Source: Bacteroidota bacterium
GTDB lineage: Bacteria; Bacteroidota; Bacteroidia; Chitinophagales; Chitinophagaceae
NCBI GenBank assembly: GCA_023390215.1
Contig: JAEWDG010000316.1
Location: 1-5,010 of the forward strand
Length of the DNA stretch: 5,010 nucleotides
Direction of reading: 5' to 3'
Below the pieces are notes generated by a model. The model did not search any database, was not told the origin of the DNA, and was given only the letters and a program-made list of their open reading frames with translations. A program made the position numbers and the translations under genes. Positions 1-5,010 of the stretch are shown here, piece after piece. Each line of letters opens with the position of its first letter. Positions within the stretch are counted from its first letter, which is position 1.

Positions 1-80
1 AGCTCCGCGCGACACTAAGCTATTTTGGAAAAAGACCGGACTACATAAAATGCAGCGCTTGTAGGTAAATTAACTGTATT

Positions 81-120
81 GAAATTATTCTCCCGCAGAT
101 CCCGCAGATTTTCGCAGAAG
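81..120. repeat. CGCAGAT-rich repeat, copy 1
   Basis: The core is three successive CGCAGA(T/A) units starting at 94, 103 and 113, spaced 9 to 10 bases apart. By hand alignment the 40-nt segment matches 451-490 at about 29 of 40 positions, including the shared left flank GAAAT. Similar CGCAGATTT strings are, from memory and not checked, scattered through intergenic DNA of many Bacteroidota. It is probably a decayed non-coding interspersed repeat; its function is unknown. Confidence 0.55.
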
Positions 121-352
121 TATAAAATAACAGGATTGGCCAGCATCTAAAAGGCGTCCCAAACTGCGTATGGGACAGGCTAAGAAAATTGAATGAAGAG
201 GCGTTAAAAAAGGAAATGTAGCGATGTTATGTTGGGTTATATTCACTGCTGGTAAGGTGCACCGACGATAAAATATGATTTGAAGCTTAAGCTTTTTTCC
301 TTTTAGCCTCGAGTTCAATTTTTAGCTTTTGAGATGCAGCCTTGATTTTTTG

Positions 353-432
353 CTTCTTTTGTATCAAGACAAAAGAAGAGTTACAATTGTATCAAGACAA
401 AAGTGGAAAGATCGCCGTCAAGGCAAAAGAAG
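353..432. repeat. Three-copy direct repeat around TATCAAGACAAAAG with hairpin
   Basis: The 17-mer TTGTATCAAGACAAAAG occurs exactly at 359-375 and again at 387-403 (28-bp period). A third, altered copy, GTCAAGGCAAAAGAAG, lies at 417-432, 26 bp further on. The first copy sits inside a perfect inverted repeat: CTTCTTTTGT (353-362), loop ATCAAG (363-368), ACAAAAGAAG (369-378). The stem is AT-rich and no T-run follows on either strand, so it does not look like an intrinsic terminator. The spacers are only about 10 nt, which excludes a CRISPR array. It may be a tandem-repeat remnant or an array of protein-binding sites. Confidence 0.6.
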
Positions 433-450
433 GGAAAACAAGATGCTTTT

Positions 451-490
451 GAAATATTGTTCCCTCAGATTGCGCTGATTTCCGCAGATA
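451..490. repeat. CGCAGAT-rich repeat, copy 2
   Basis: This is the diverged partner of 81-120, in the same orientation 370 bp downstream. It reads CCCTCAGAT, then GCGCTGATTT, then CCGCAGAT, so the 9-10-base periodicity is kept although the middle unit has changed. Its left flank also takes part in an imperfect dyad (432-441 with 457-464). No open reading frame or terminator is associated with it. Confidence 0.55.
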
Positions 491-553
491 AAAAAGAGTA
501 AGAAAATGTGTCCACTCCGTGCTATACTAAGGTGAACTGTGAAGTCCAGCCCC

Positions 554-571
554 CAATTCATATACGAATTG
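554..571. promoter_or_regulatory. Palindrome upstream of the AraC-type gene, candidate operator
   Basis: CAATTC at 554-559 faces GAATTG at 566-571 around the centre ATATAC. The 18-bp sequence is a palindrome except for one symmetric base pair (A559+1 against C565). It ends 12 nt before the GTG start codon. A dimeric repressor bound here could control the regulator gene, or the transcript could fold into a hairpin over the leader. AraC-family proteins more often bind direct repeats, so autoregulation by the adjacent protein is not implied. The function is inferred from symmetry and position only. Confidence 0.35.
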
Positions 572-583
572 TAACTTCAACTA

Positions 584-1447
584 GTGAAAGCAATTCCCGT
601 CAGGCATATAGCTTCTGCTCAAACCCTTCAAAGCAGTGCAGGAAGGTTTAGCATACGTAAACTCCGGCAGGTGCTGAACGGAAACGATCTTGTTCATGAA
701 CTGCACAAACATGATTTCTATTTTGTTCTGGCTGTAAAAGAGGGCAAAGGCATTCACGAAATAGACTTTATTAAGTATCCCGTACATAACCACTCCGTTT
801 TCATACTTCGTCCGGGGCAGGTGCATCGACTGGAACTGAGTGCAAATGCAACCGGTTTTCTGATGGAATTTGACTTATCATTCTACCAGCCTAAAAATAA
901 CATCCAGGAACACAGATGGAAGAAAGCTTCAGGTAAAAACTATTGTGAGGTGGAAGCGGCCAGATTTGAAAAACTGTTATCACAATTATCTGCTATATTC
1001 ACTGAGCATTGTGAAAAGGAGGAAGGTTATGTAGAAGCTATCAAAGCCCGACTTGACTTGTTTTTCATTGAATACATCAGGCAGAGTAAAAACCCTGGCA
1101 GTATAGCAAAATCAGAAAGCTTATACATCCAGGAACGATTTGAAGAATTTGCCCATCTTCTGGAAACAAACATCGTTTCCATGAAATCTGTTTCACAATA
1201 TGCTGATTTATTGAACCTCTCACCTTATCAACTAAATTCAATAACCAAAACCTCTGTTGGGAAAACCGTTTCAGATCTAATCGATGAACAGATCATCCTG
1301 GAAGCAAAAAGATATCTACTTGCATCTCCGGATCAGGTAAAAGAGATCGCAGATCACCTCGGTTATGAAGATCCCTCTTATTTCATTCGTTTTTTCAAGA
1401 AACATACAGGCTATGCACCTGATGCGTTTCGCAAGAATTTCAAATAA
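584..1447 (+). CDS. AraC-family transcriptional regulator with N-terminal cupin sensor domain
   Basis: The 287-residue product is a cytoplasmic DNA-binding regulator of the usual AraC/XylS length. The N-terminal part (about residues 20-110) resembles an AraC-type cupin sensor, with the pattern ELHKHDFYFVL (39-49) and LRPGQVHRLEL (75-85) typical of ligand-binding regulators. The C-terminal part carries two helix-turn-helix units: about 202-222 (SVSQYADLLNLSPYQLNSITK) and about 252-276, beginning VKEIADHLGYEDPSYF and ending in the family signature FFKKHTGYAPDAFRK. The start is GTG at 584, because TAA at 572-574 closes the frame just upstream and the next internal Met is near residue 94, inside the sensor domain. 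There is no clear Shine-Dalgarno sequence, which is common in Bacteroidota. The gene is followed at 88 nt by a co-directional redox/acyl-modifying cluster, its likely target. The effector cannot be predicted. Confidence 0.92.
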   Translation: MKAIPVRHIASAQTLQSSAGRFSIRKLRQVLNGNDLVHELHKHDFYFVLAVKEGKGIHEIDFIKYPVHNHSVFILRPGQVHRLELSANATGFLMEFDLSFYQPKNNIQEHRWKKASGKNYCEVEAARFEKLLSQLSAIFTEHCEKEEGYVEAIKARLDLFFIEYIRQSKNPGSIAKSESLYIQERFEEFAHLLETNIVSMKSVSQYADLLNLSPYQLNSITKTSVGKTVSDLIDEQIILEAKRYLLASPDQVKEIADHLGYEDPSYFIRFFKKHTGYAPDAFRKNFK

Positions 1448-1449
1448 GT

Positions 1450-1495
1450 CCTGTTCAACTTCATAGTCGTCCTGCTGTACCCCTCTTGCCTGTTC
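1450..1495 (+). promoter_or_regulatory. Candidate regulator-binding direct repeats
   Basis: The 7-mer CCTGTTC occurs exactly at 1450-1456 and 1489-1495, with a related CCTGCTG at 1471-1477 between them. Spacings are 21 and 18 bp, about two helical turns each, and the last copy directly abuts the -7 box at 1496. Direct repeats about 21 bp apart next to a promoter are a common arrangement for AraC-family activators. The repeats are short, so this is a suggestion rather than a demonstrated operator. Confidence 0.3.
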
Positions 1496-1503
1496 TAGTT
1501 TTG
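1496..1503 (+). promoter_or_regulatory. Bacteroidota-type -7 promoter box
   Basis: TAGTTTTG matches the Bacteroidota primary sigma factor -7 consensus TAnnTTTG exactly and lies 33 nt before the ATG at 1536. The -33 element is weak: only CTG at about 1475-1477 lies at suitable spacing rather than a clear TTG. A poor -33 box with candidate activator repeats over it fits an activated promoter driving the genes from 1536 onward. Confidence 0.5.
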
Positions 1504-1535
1504 TATTCGATCAGTTAATCTAAAAAACAATCGAA

Positions 1536-1760
1536 ATGAAAGTAAAATCCAGGCTTCTGATGGCGCTGAAAATATGGATGGTGATCTATCCATCAATCAC
1601 AGCCTTCCAGTTTCTTTTCGGGCAGCAACTATTAGTACTCCCGCTGTACCAAAGAACATTTATCCTCACTATTTCTCTGGTTCCGTGGATGATGTTTGCA
1701 GGTGTGCCGGCTATAGATTTTTTGATTACCCGGATTTCCCGGAAAACTTCATCCGGATAA
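1536..1760 (+). CDS. Small two-helix membrane protein, resembling the C-terminal segment of COG3224 monooxygenase-like proteins
   Basis: The 74-residue product has two hydrophobic stretches, at about residues 9-29 and 42-64, separated by a short loop with QQLLVLPLYQRT, and a basic tail (TRISRKTSSG). It should be an inner-membrane hairpin. The pattern of K-x-W-x-x-IYPSIT, then LP-x-x-x-RT, then LVPWMMF-x-x-P resembles, from memory, the membrane tail of larger proteins annotated as antibiotic-biosynthesis-monooxygenase-like (COG3224). Here the monooxygenase domain is absent and the segment stands alone. The ATG at 1536 follows an A-rich leader and lies 33 nt after a good -7 box, and the stop is only 6 nt before the next gene, so the two are probably co-transcribed. 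No catalytic residue is evident and the function is unknown; anchoring or assisting the adjacent oxidoreductase is speculative. Confidence 0.75.
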   Translation: MKVKSRLLMALKIWMVIYPSITAFQFLFGQQLLVLPLYQRTFILTISLVPWMMFAGVPAIDFLITRISRKTSSG

Positions 1761-1766
1761 AACACG

Positions 1767-2771
1767 ATGGATAGGCGGATATTTTTAAAACAAGCCGGTG
1801 TAATGGTAAGTGGAATTATTGTTCAACTTCCATCGCATAGTGGTTCAAAAAAACTAAATATGAGATCAGATAAACAATTTGATGTAATTATCGTTGGGGG
1901 CAGCTATGCCGGTCTTGCAGCAGGCATGGCTCTGGGCAGAGCGCTGAGAAATGTTTTAATAATCGACAGCAACAATCCCTGTAACAGGCAAACACCACAT
2001 TCTCATAATTTTTTAACCAACGACGGGAAGACGCCCAAAGAAATTTCCACCCTTGCAAGAAAACAGGTGCAGGCTTACGACAGCGTAAACATTGTTGACG
2101 CTCTGGCAACGGCTGGTTTTAAAACAGTATCAGGTTTCGAGATTCAAATAGAAAATGGAGAAAGATTCAGTGGCCGGAAGTTGATTTTTGCAACCGGCAT
2201 CAAAGACCTCATTCCAAATATTCCAGGCTTCGCTGAAAGCTGGGGAATCAGTGTGCTTCACTGTCCTTACTGCCACGGTTATGAAGTGCGGCATCTGAAA
2301 ACGGGCATCATCGCCAATGGAGATACCGGTTTTGAGATGGCAGGTTTAATTTCCAACTGGACAAAAGATCTAACCCTTTATACCAACGGTAAATCAACAA
2401 TTTCAGTTGGGCAAAAAGCCAAACTGGATAGACATCGAATCCATATCGAAGAAGCCGAAATAGATCATTTAATACATGAAGCGGGATATATCAAAAAAAT
2501 ACATTTTAAAAACGGAGCAAGTACACAGGTAGAGGCTATTTATGCGAGACTTCCATTTGTTCAACATTCATCTATACCCCAGGAGCTGGGATGTGAGCTG
2601 ACAGAGGATGGTTATATCAAAACAGATACGACACAAAAAACTTCTGTAACGGGCATCTATGCCTGCGGCGATAACACGACGAAAATGCGTACCGTTGCAA
2701 ACGCAATTGCAATGGGGACGACCACAGGTTTAATGGTAAACAAGGACCTGATTGAAGAAGAGTTTCGTTAA
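1767..2771 (+). CDS. FAD-dependent CxxC oxidoreductase, thioredoxin-reductase-like, with Tat-like leader
   Basis: This 334-residue flavoprotein belongs to the thioredoxin reductase / GliT-like pyridine-nucleotide-disulfide superfamily. Visible motifs in order are the FAD dinucleotide fold DVIIVGGSYAGLAAGMALGRA (39-59, glycines 44, 45 and 49), ATGIKDLIPNIPG (142-154), the redox-active CPYCHGYE (Cys166 and Cys169), and the C-terminal FAD motif TGIYACGDNTT (295-305). The central nucleotide-binding region reads IIANGDTGFEMAG (181-193), a degenerate glycine motif, and the HRR-type NADPH phosphate site of classical thioredoxin reductases is not apparent, so the electron donor is uncertain. Residues 1-31 are an extra leader: RRIFLK (3-8), then hydrophobic AGVMVSGIIVQL, a good match to a twin-arginine signal. 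Met32 (ATG at 1860) is where cytosolic homologues would be expected to begin. I keep 1767 because it is 6 nt after the upstream stop and the leader is unlikely to be chance. The gene is probably co-transcribed with the preceding membrane protein. Confidence 0.9.
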   Translation: MDRRIFLKQAGVMVSGIIVQLPSHSGSKKLNMRSDKQFDVIIVGGSYAGLAAGMALGRALRNVLIIDSNNPCNRQTPHSHNFLTNDGKTPKEISTLARKQVQAYDSVNIVDALATAGFKTVSGFEIQIENGERFSGRKLIFATGIKDLIPNIPGFAESWGISVLHCPYCHGYEVRHLKTGIIANGDTGFEMAGLISNWTKDLTLYTNGKSTISVGQKAKLDRHRIHIEEAEIDHLIHEAGYIKKIHFKNGASTQVEAIYARLPFVQHSSIPQELGCELTEDGYIKTDTTQKTSVTGIYACGDNTTKMRTVANAIAMGTTTGLMVNKDLIEEEFR

Positions 2772-2803
2772 TGATAGTTACGCTTAAAATTTGAGGACTA
2801 TCA
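2772..2803 (+). other. Hairpin immediately after the oxidoreductase stop codon
   Basis: TGATAGT at 2772-2778 pairs perfectly with ACTATCA at 2797-2803, and CTTAAA (2783-2788) can pair with TTTGAG (2790-2795 area) inside it with one G-T wobble. The stem is AT-rich and no T-run follows, so it is a poor intrinsic terminator. It could stabilise the upstream message or reduce read-through into the acetyltransferase. A TTG at 2791 lies within this structure, which argues against using that codon as a start. Confidence 0.35.
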
Positions 2804-2847
2804 GATATCCGGAAAAATCAACCTGCCCGAAAATAAATAGCACGGTT

Positions 2848-3423
2848 ATGGAAAATAAAATTGAAAATATGAATATAAAAACGCCCAGGTTGGTAATAAG
2901 AAATTTGCAGGCGCATGACCTGGCAGAATTTTATTCATACCGTTCCAATCCTGAAGTTGCTAAATACCAGGGTTTCGATGTTATGACGGTAGAGCAGGCA
3001 AGATCTTTTATTGAAAACAATGCTACAAAAAAATTCGGCAAAGCGGGTGAATGGGTACAATATGCTATTGCCGACAAGTCAACGGGAAAGCTTGTTGGAG
3101 ATTGTGCTATCAAATTAGATCAGTATGACACAAGGCTTGGAGAAATAGGGATCACCATTTCCCCGGAAGAACAAAAAAAAGGTTATGCAAAAGAATCCTT
3201 GATCGCTATCCTGAATTTCCTGTTTAGCCTGGAAGGTTTTCATCGTGTTACTGAAACTGTAGATGCTGAAAACATCGCGTCAATACAACTTTTAAAAACT
3301 ACAGGCTTTCGGCAGGAGGGATATTTTATCGAGAATATTTTTTTCAAAGGAAGCTGGGGAAGTGAATATCAATTCGCAATGCTTAAAACTGAGTGGCAGG
3401 AATTAAAGCCGCGTTTTCTCTAA
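2848..3423 (+). CDS. GNAT-family N-acetyltransferase, RimJ/RimL type
   Basis: The 191-residue product transfers an acetyl group from acetyl-CoA to an amine on a protein or small molecule. It opens with the family pattern TPRLVIRNLQAHDLAEFYSY (12-31), followed by RSNPEVAKYQGF (32-43). Central strands include LVGDCAIKL (82-90) and GEIGITISPEEQKKGYAKE (98-116), in which Gln109-Lys-Lys-Gly112-Tyr-Ala is the acetyl-CoA pyrophosphate-binding loop (Q/R-x-x-G-x-A). A later ENIASIQLLKTTGFRQEGY segment is the usual C-terminal signature. The open frame extends back to a TTG at 2791, but that lies in a hairpin and adds 19 residues without family resemblance. I prefer ATG 2848; ATG 2869 is also possible. 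It is cytoplasmic and the substrate is unknown. A 76-nt gap precedes it and a 19-nt gap follows. Confidence 0.88.
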   Translation: MENKIENMNIKTPRLVIRNLQAHDLAEFYSYRSNPEVAKYQGFDVMTVEQARSFIENNATKKFGKAGEWVQYAIADKSTGKLVGDCAIKLDQYDTRLGEIGITISPEEQKKGYAKESLIAILNFLFSLEGFHRVTETVDAENIASIQLLKTTGFRQEGYFIENIFFKGSWGSEYQFAMLKTEWQELKPRFL

Positions 3424-3442
3424 GGTTTAAACAACGTCTTAT

Positions 3443-4450
3443 ATGAAATATATACTGTCTTTCATAAGCATATTAGCATTTGCTTTTGTTACCAATCGGA
3501 GCTATGGTCAGGATTGTGGCATCAGAACATTAGATCCGGAGGTTGCCGCGTTTCTTAAAATAGTCGGCTATAAAGACCAGACTTTAGAACAATTGAGAAA
3601 CACTCCTGTTGAAGTTTTGAAATATCCGCAATTGCCTGTTCTGCCTTATCCAAAGGAAGATATGCTTAGGCTTAAAGTTACCGGTGATAGTATTCCTGTT
3701 TTGGTTTTCAATCCACTGCATCAAACTAATCTCCCCGTGATCATTCAGTATCATGGAGGTGGTTTCATCTCTCCCCTGGTTAAGGGTCTGGAATATTCTC
3801 TCTGGCAAGATGCTAAGACTTATGGTGCGATTGTTTTTGCAGTTGATTATCGGGTAGCTCCGGAAAATAAGTTCCCTGCCGCAGTAAACGATAGCTACAA
3901 TGCTTTCAAATGGATTTCTGTTAATGCGCAAGAATTTGGGGGAGACACGAGCCGGTTGATACTTATGGGTAATAGTGCAGGAGCAAACCTCGTTGCAGTG
4001 ATTACGCAAAAAGCGAAGTTGGAAAAAATCAGCAGCCGTATCAGGTTGCAGGTCTTAAATGGACTACCGGCTGATCTGCGACCTTCGAATATGGAGAAAT
4101 CTTTTTCATATCAGCAAAACGCTACTGGCTACTTTCAAACAAAAGCAATGTGCTATTTCGCAGTAGAGAATTATGCGCCTGGTCAAAGCGGTGATCCGTC
4201 GGTGTCTCCCGTTTTGGCGAAAGACTTTACAGGTCTGCCTCCGGCAGTGATTGTCAATGCAGAATTTGATCCGCTTCGGGATGATGGAATATTGTATGCC
4301 ACGAAGCTGCGTAGCGCAGGTGTGAAGGTTTGGGAGAAGTGTTTTGCGGGTCAAATACATTGTTTGATTGGTTTAAGTGAGGATTCTCCACCCATACAGG
4401 AATATGAAATGCTGGTTAAAACTGCTATGATATCTGTTTTCAAAAAATAG
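3443..4450 (+). CDS. Exported alpha/beta hydrolase, hormone-sensitive-lipase-type carboxylesterase
   Basis: The 335-residue product is a serine esterase probably acting on short acyl or aryl esters in the periplasm. A Sec signal peptide is clear: Lys2, a hydrophobic core at about 4-16, and probable cleavage after Gly22 (SYG, then Gln23). Cys25 is not in a lipobox, so it is not a lipoprotein. The HSL-family order is intact: a cap-region start LDPEVAAFLK (30-39), oxyanion motif HGGGF (104-108), VDYRVAPENKFPAA (134-147), nucleophile elbow GNSAG with Ser178, PVLAKDFTGLPPA (256-268), catalytic Asp276 in EFDPLRDDG, and catalytic His306 in GQIHCL. Two small departures from the commonest forms are Asn177, where Asp is usual (GDSAG), and Cys307, where Gly is usual after the histidine. 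Length is normal for the family plus a signal peptide. It starts 19 nt after the acetyltransferase and ends 4 nt before the next gene. Confidence 0.92.
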   Translation: MKYILSFISILAFAFVTNRSYGQDCGIRTLDPEVAAFLKIVGYKDQTLEQLRNTPVEVLKYPQLPVLPYPKEDMLRLKVTGDSIPVLVFNPLHQTNLPVIIQYHGGGFISPLVKGLEYSLWQDAKTYGAIVFAVDYRVAPENKFPAAVNDSYNAFKWISVNAQEFGGDTSRLILMGNSAGANLVAVITQKAKLEKISSRIRLQVLNGLPADLRPSNMEKSFSYQQNATGYFQTKAMCYFAVENYAPGQSGDPSVSPVLAKDFTGLPPAVIVNAEFDPLRDDGILYATKLRSAGVKVWEKCFAGQIHCLIGLSEDSPPIQEYEMLVKTAMISVFKK

Positions 4451-4454
4451 AAAA

Positions 4455-5010
4455 ATGAAAGCCTTTATTAAATTAAAATATGGAGGTCCGGAAGTGCTTC
4501 AATTAGCGGAAGTAGATAAACCTGTTGTTAAAGATGATCACATCCTGGTAAAACTGGTTGCGAATGCTGCTAATCCTGCCGACGGGCATCTTTTGAGAGG
4601 TAAGCCTTTTTTTGCAAGATTCAGTTCCGGCCTTTTTAAACCCAGACAGAAAATTCCAGGAGCCGACTTTGCGGGTATAGTAGTAGAAACAGGTAAAAGG
4701 GTTTCGAAATTCAAAGTGGGAGATAAAGTGTTTGGCGAAACTTTGTTGGGTGGTGCATTTGCGGAGTATATAAGTGTACCGGTTTCTGTTTGTGGCAAAG
4801 TTCCCGCCAACATCAGTATGGTGCAAATGGCAGGCATTCCTTTAGCCGGGCTCACTGCATACCAGGGGCTGGTTACACATGGAAAAATCGAACCGGGTGA
4901 AACAGTTCTTATCAATGGAGCTTCTGGCGGCGTCGGACATTTCGCTGTACAGATTGCAAAGGCAAAGGGTGCAAAAGTAATAGCGGTGAGTTCCGCCAGC
5001 AATACTGAAT
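4455..5010 (+). CDS. Zinc-independent MDR-superfamily NAD(P)-dependent oxidoreductase, quinone-reductase-like, 3' end missing
   Basis: The reading frame starts with ATG at 4455, 4 nt after the esterase stop, and stays open for 185 codons to the window edge, so the protein is cut off; the family is usually about 310-340 residues. It likely reduces quinones, enones or similar electrophiles with NADPH in the cytoplasm. Visible features are a GroES-like N-terminal domain starting MKAFIKLKYGGPEVLQL, NPADGHLLRGKP (40-51), GADFAGIVVETG (69-80), KVGDKVFG (87-94), the linker IPLAGLTAYQGL (128-139), and the Rossmann motif NGASGGVGHFAVQIAK (154-169). The catalytic and structural zinc ligands of alcohol dehydrogenases are missing: Asp43 and Gly44 replace the usual Cys, and there is no four-cysteine lobe. 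The coding match is strong, but the exact substrate is not determinable, and the missing C-terminus holds the rest of the cofactor domain. Confidence 0.9.
   Translation, partial: MKAFIKLKYGGPEVLQLAEVDKPVVKDDHILVKLVANAANPADGHLLRGKPFFARFSSGLFKPRQKIPGADFAGIVVETGKRVSKFKVGDKVFGETLLGGAFAEYISVPVSVCGKVPANISMVQMAGIPLAGLTAYQGLVTHGKIEPGETVLINGASGGVGHFAVQIAKAKGAKVIAVSSASNTE

Larger units (their letters stand above)
1..583. other. Intergenic region, repeat-rich, no supported gene
   Basis: I see no convincing protein or structural RNA gene in this stretch; reading frames on both strands are short and have no recognisable family features. It contains two diverged CGCAGAT-rich repeats, a three-copy direct repeat with a hairpin, and a palindrome next to the regulator start, each listed separately. 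Two further small dyads are visible: GTCCCA at 156-161 facing TGGGAC at 171-176 with a 9-nt loop, and GGGAAAACAA at 432-441 facing TTGTTCCC at 457-464 with a two-base bulge. The first 68 bases could be the end of an upstream plus-strand gene, because two frames stay open from the window edge to stops at 62-64 and 66-68, but neither tail is recognisable. Confidence 0.6.

Noticed and set aside
2..68. Possible C-terminal tail of an upstream plus-strand gene, in either of two open frames (stops at 62-64 and 66-68)
   Set aside because: Only about 20 codons are visible in each frame, neither tail is recognisable, and the two frames cannot be told apart.
283..298. AAGCTTAAGCTT palindrome followed by a T-run, as a terminator
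   Set aside because: The stem is only 4 bp with a 4-nt loop, too weak for an intrinsic terminator.
85..318. Minus-strand 77-codon open frame
   Set aside because: It translates the CGCAGAT repeat and low-complexity DNA, shows no family features, and has no neighbouring operon context.
359..432. CRISPR array
   Set aside because: There are only three copies with roughly 10-nt spacers, the third copy is degraded, and no cas gene is present.
1574..1774. Alternative plus-strand 66-codon frame overlapping the small membrane protein
   Set aside because: It is not hydrophobic, resembles nothing, and overlaps the better supported frame that starts after a promoter box.
2791..2847. TTG-initiated 19-residue N-terminal extension of the acetyltransferase
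   Set aside because: The codon lies in a hairpin, the added residues do not resemble the family, and ATG 2848 gives a normal-length protein.
3584..4360. Minus-strand open frames of 141 and 84 codons opposite the esterase
   Set aside because: The plus-strand esterase has all catalytic motifs in order; the antisense frames have none.
4503..5002. Minus-strand open frames of 107 and 154 codons opposite the MDR oxidoreductase
   Set aside because: They are antisense shadows of a strongly supported plus-strand coding sequence.

Overview
This window most likely comes from a member of the Bacteroidota, probably a Chitinophagaceae- or Sphingobacteriaceae-like genome. The evidence is moderately AT-rich coding DNA, start codons without a convincing Shine-Dalgarno sequence, one exact TAnnTTTG -7 promoter box (1496-1503), and protein variants I associate with that phylum. 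No 16S rRNA or other marker is present, so the assignment is an inference.

Layout: positions 1-583 hold no gene I can support. They contain two diverged copies of a CGCAGAT-rich repeat (81-120 and 451-490), a three-copy direct repeat around TATCAAGACAAAAG (353-432), and a near-perfect 18-bp palindrome (554-571) just before the first gene. Everything after that is on the plus strand: an AraC-family regulator with a GTG start (584-1447); an 88-nt promoter region; then a co-directional run of a two-helix small membrane protein (1536-1760), a CxxC flavin oxidoreductase of the thioredoxin-reductase-like superfamily with a Tat-like leader (1767-2771), a RimJ/RimL-type GNAT acetyltransferase (2848-3423), a Sec-exported hormone-sensitive-lipase-type esterase (3443-4450), and the first 185 codons of a zinc-independent MDR quinone-oxidoreductase-like protein (4455 to the window end).

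The gaps after the promoter region are 6, 76, 19 and 4 nt, so these five genes are plausibly one transcription unit, possibly with an attenuating hairpin after the oxidoreductase. The natural reading is a regulator beside an inducible redox and small-molecule modification cassette: disulfide or flavin redox enzyme, acetyltransferase, esterase and enone/quinone reductase. Three of the five products look membrane-bound or exported. The substrate cannot be read from sequence. All the families are known. The unusual points are the Tat-like leader on a normally cytosolic enzyme type, the free-standing membrane segment coupled to it, and the unexplained upstream repeats. I see no convincing novel defence system, mobile element or RNA gene.
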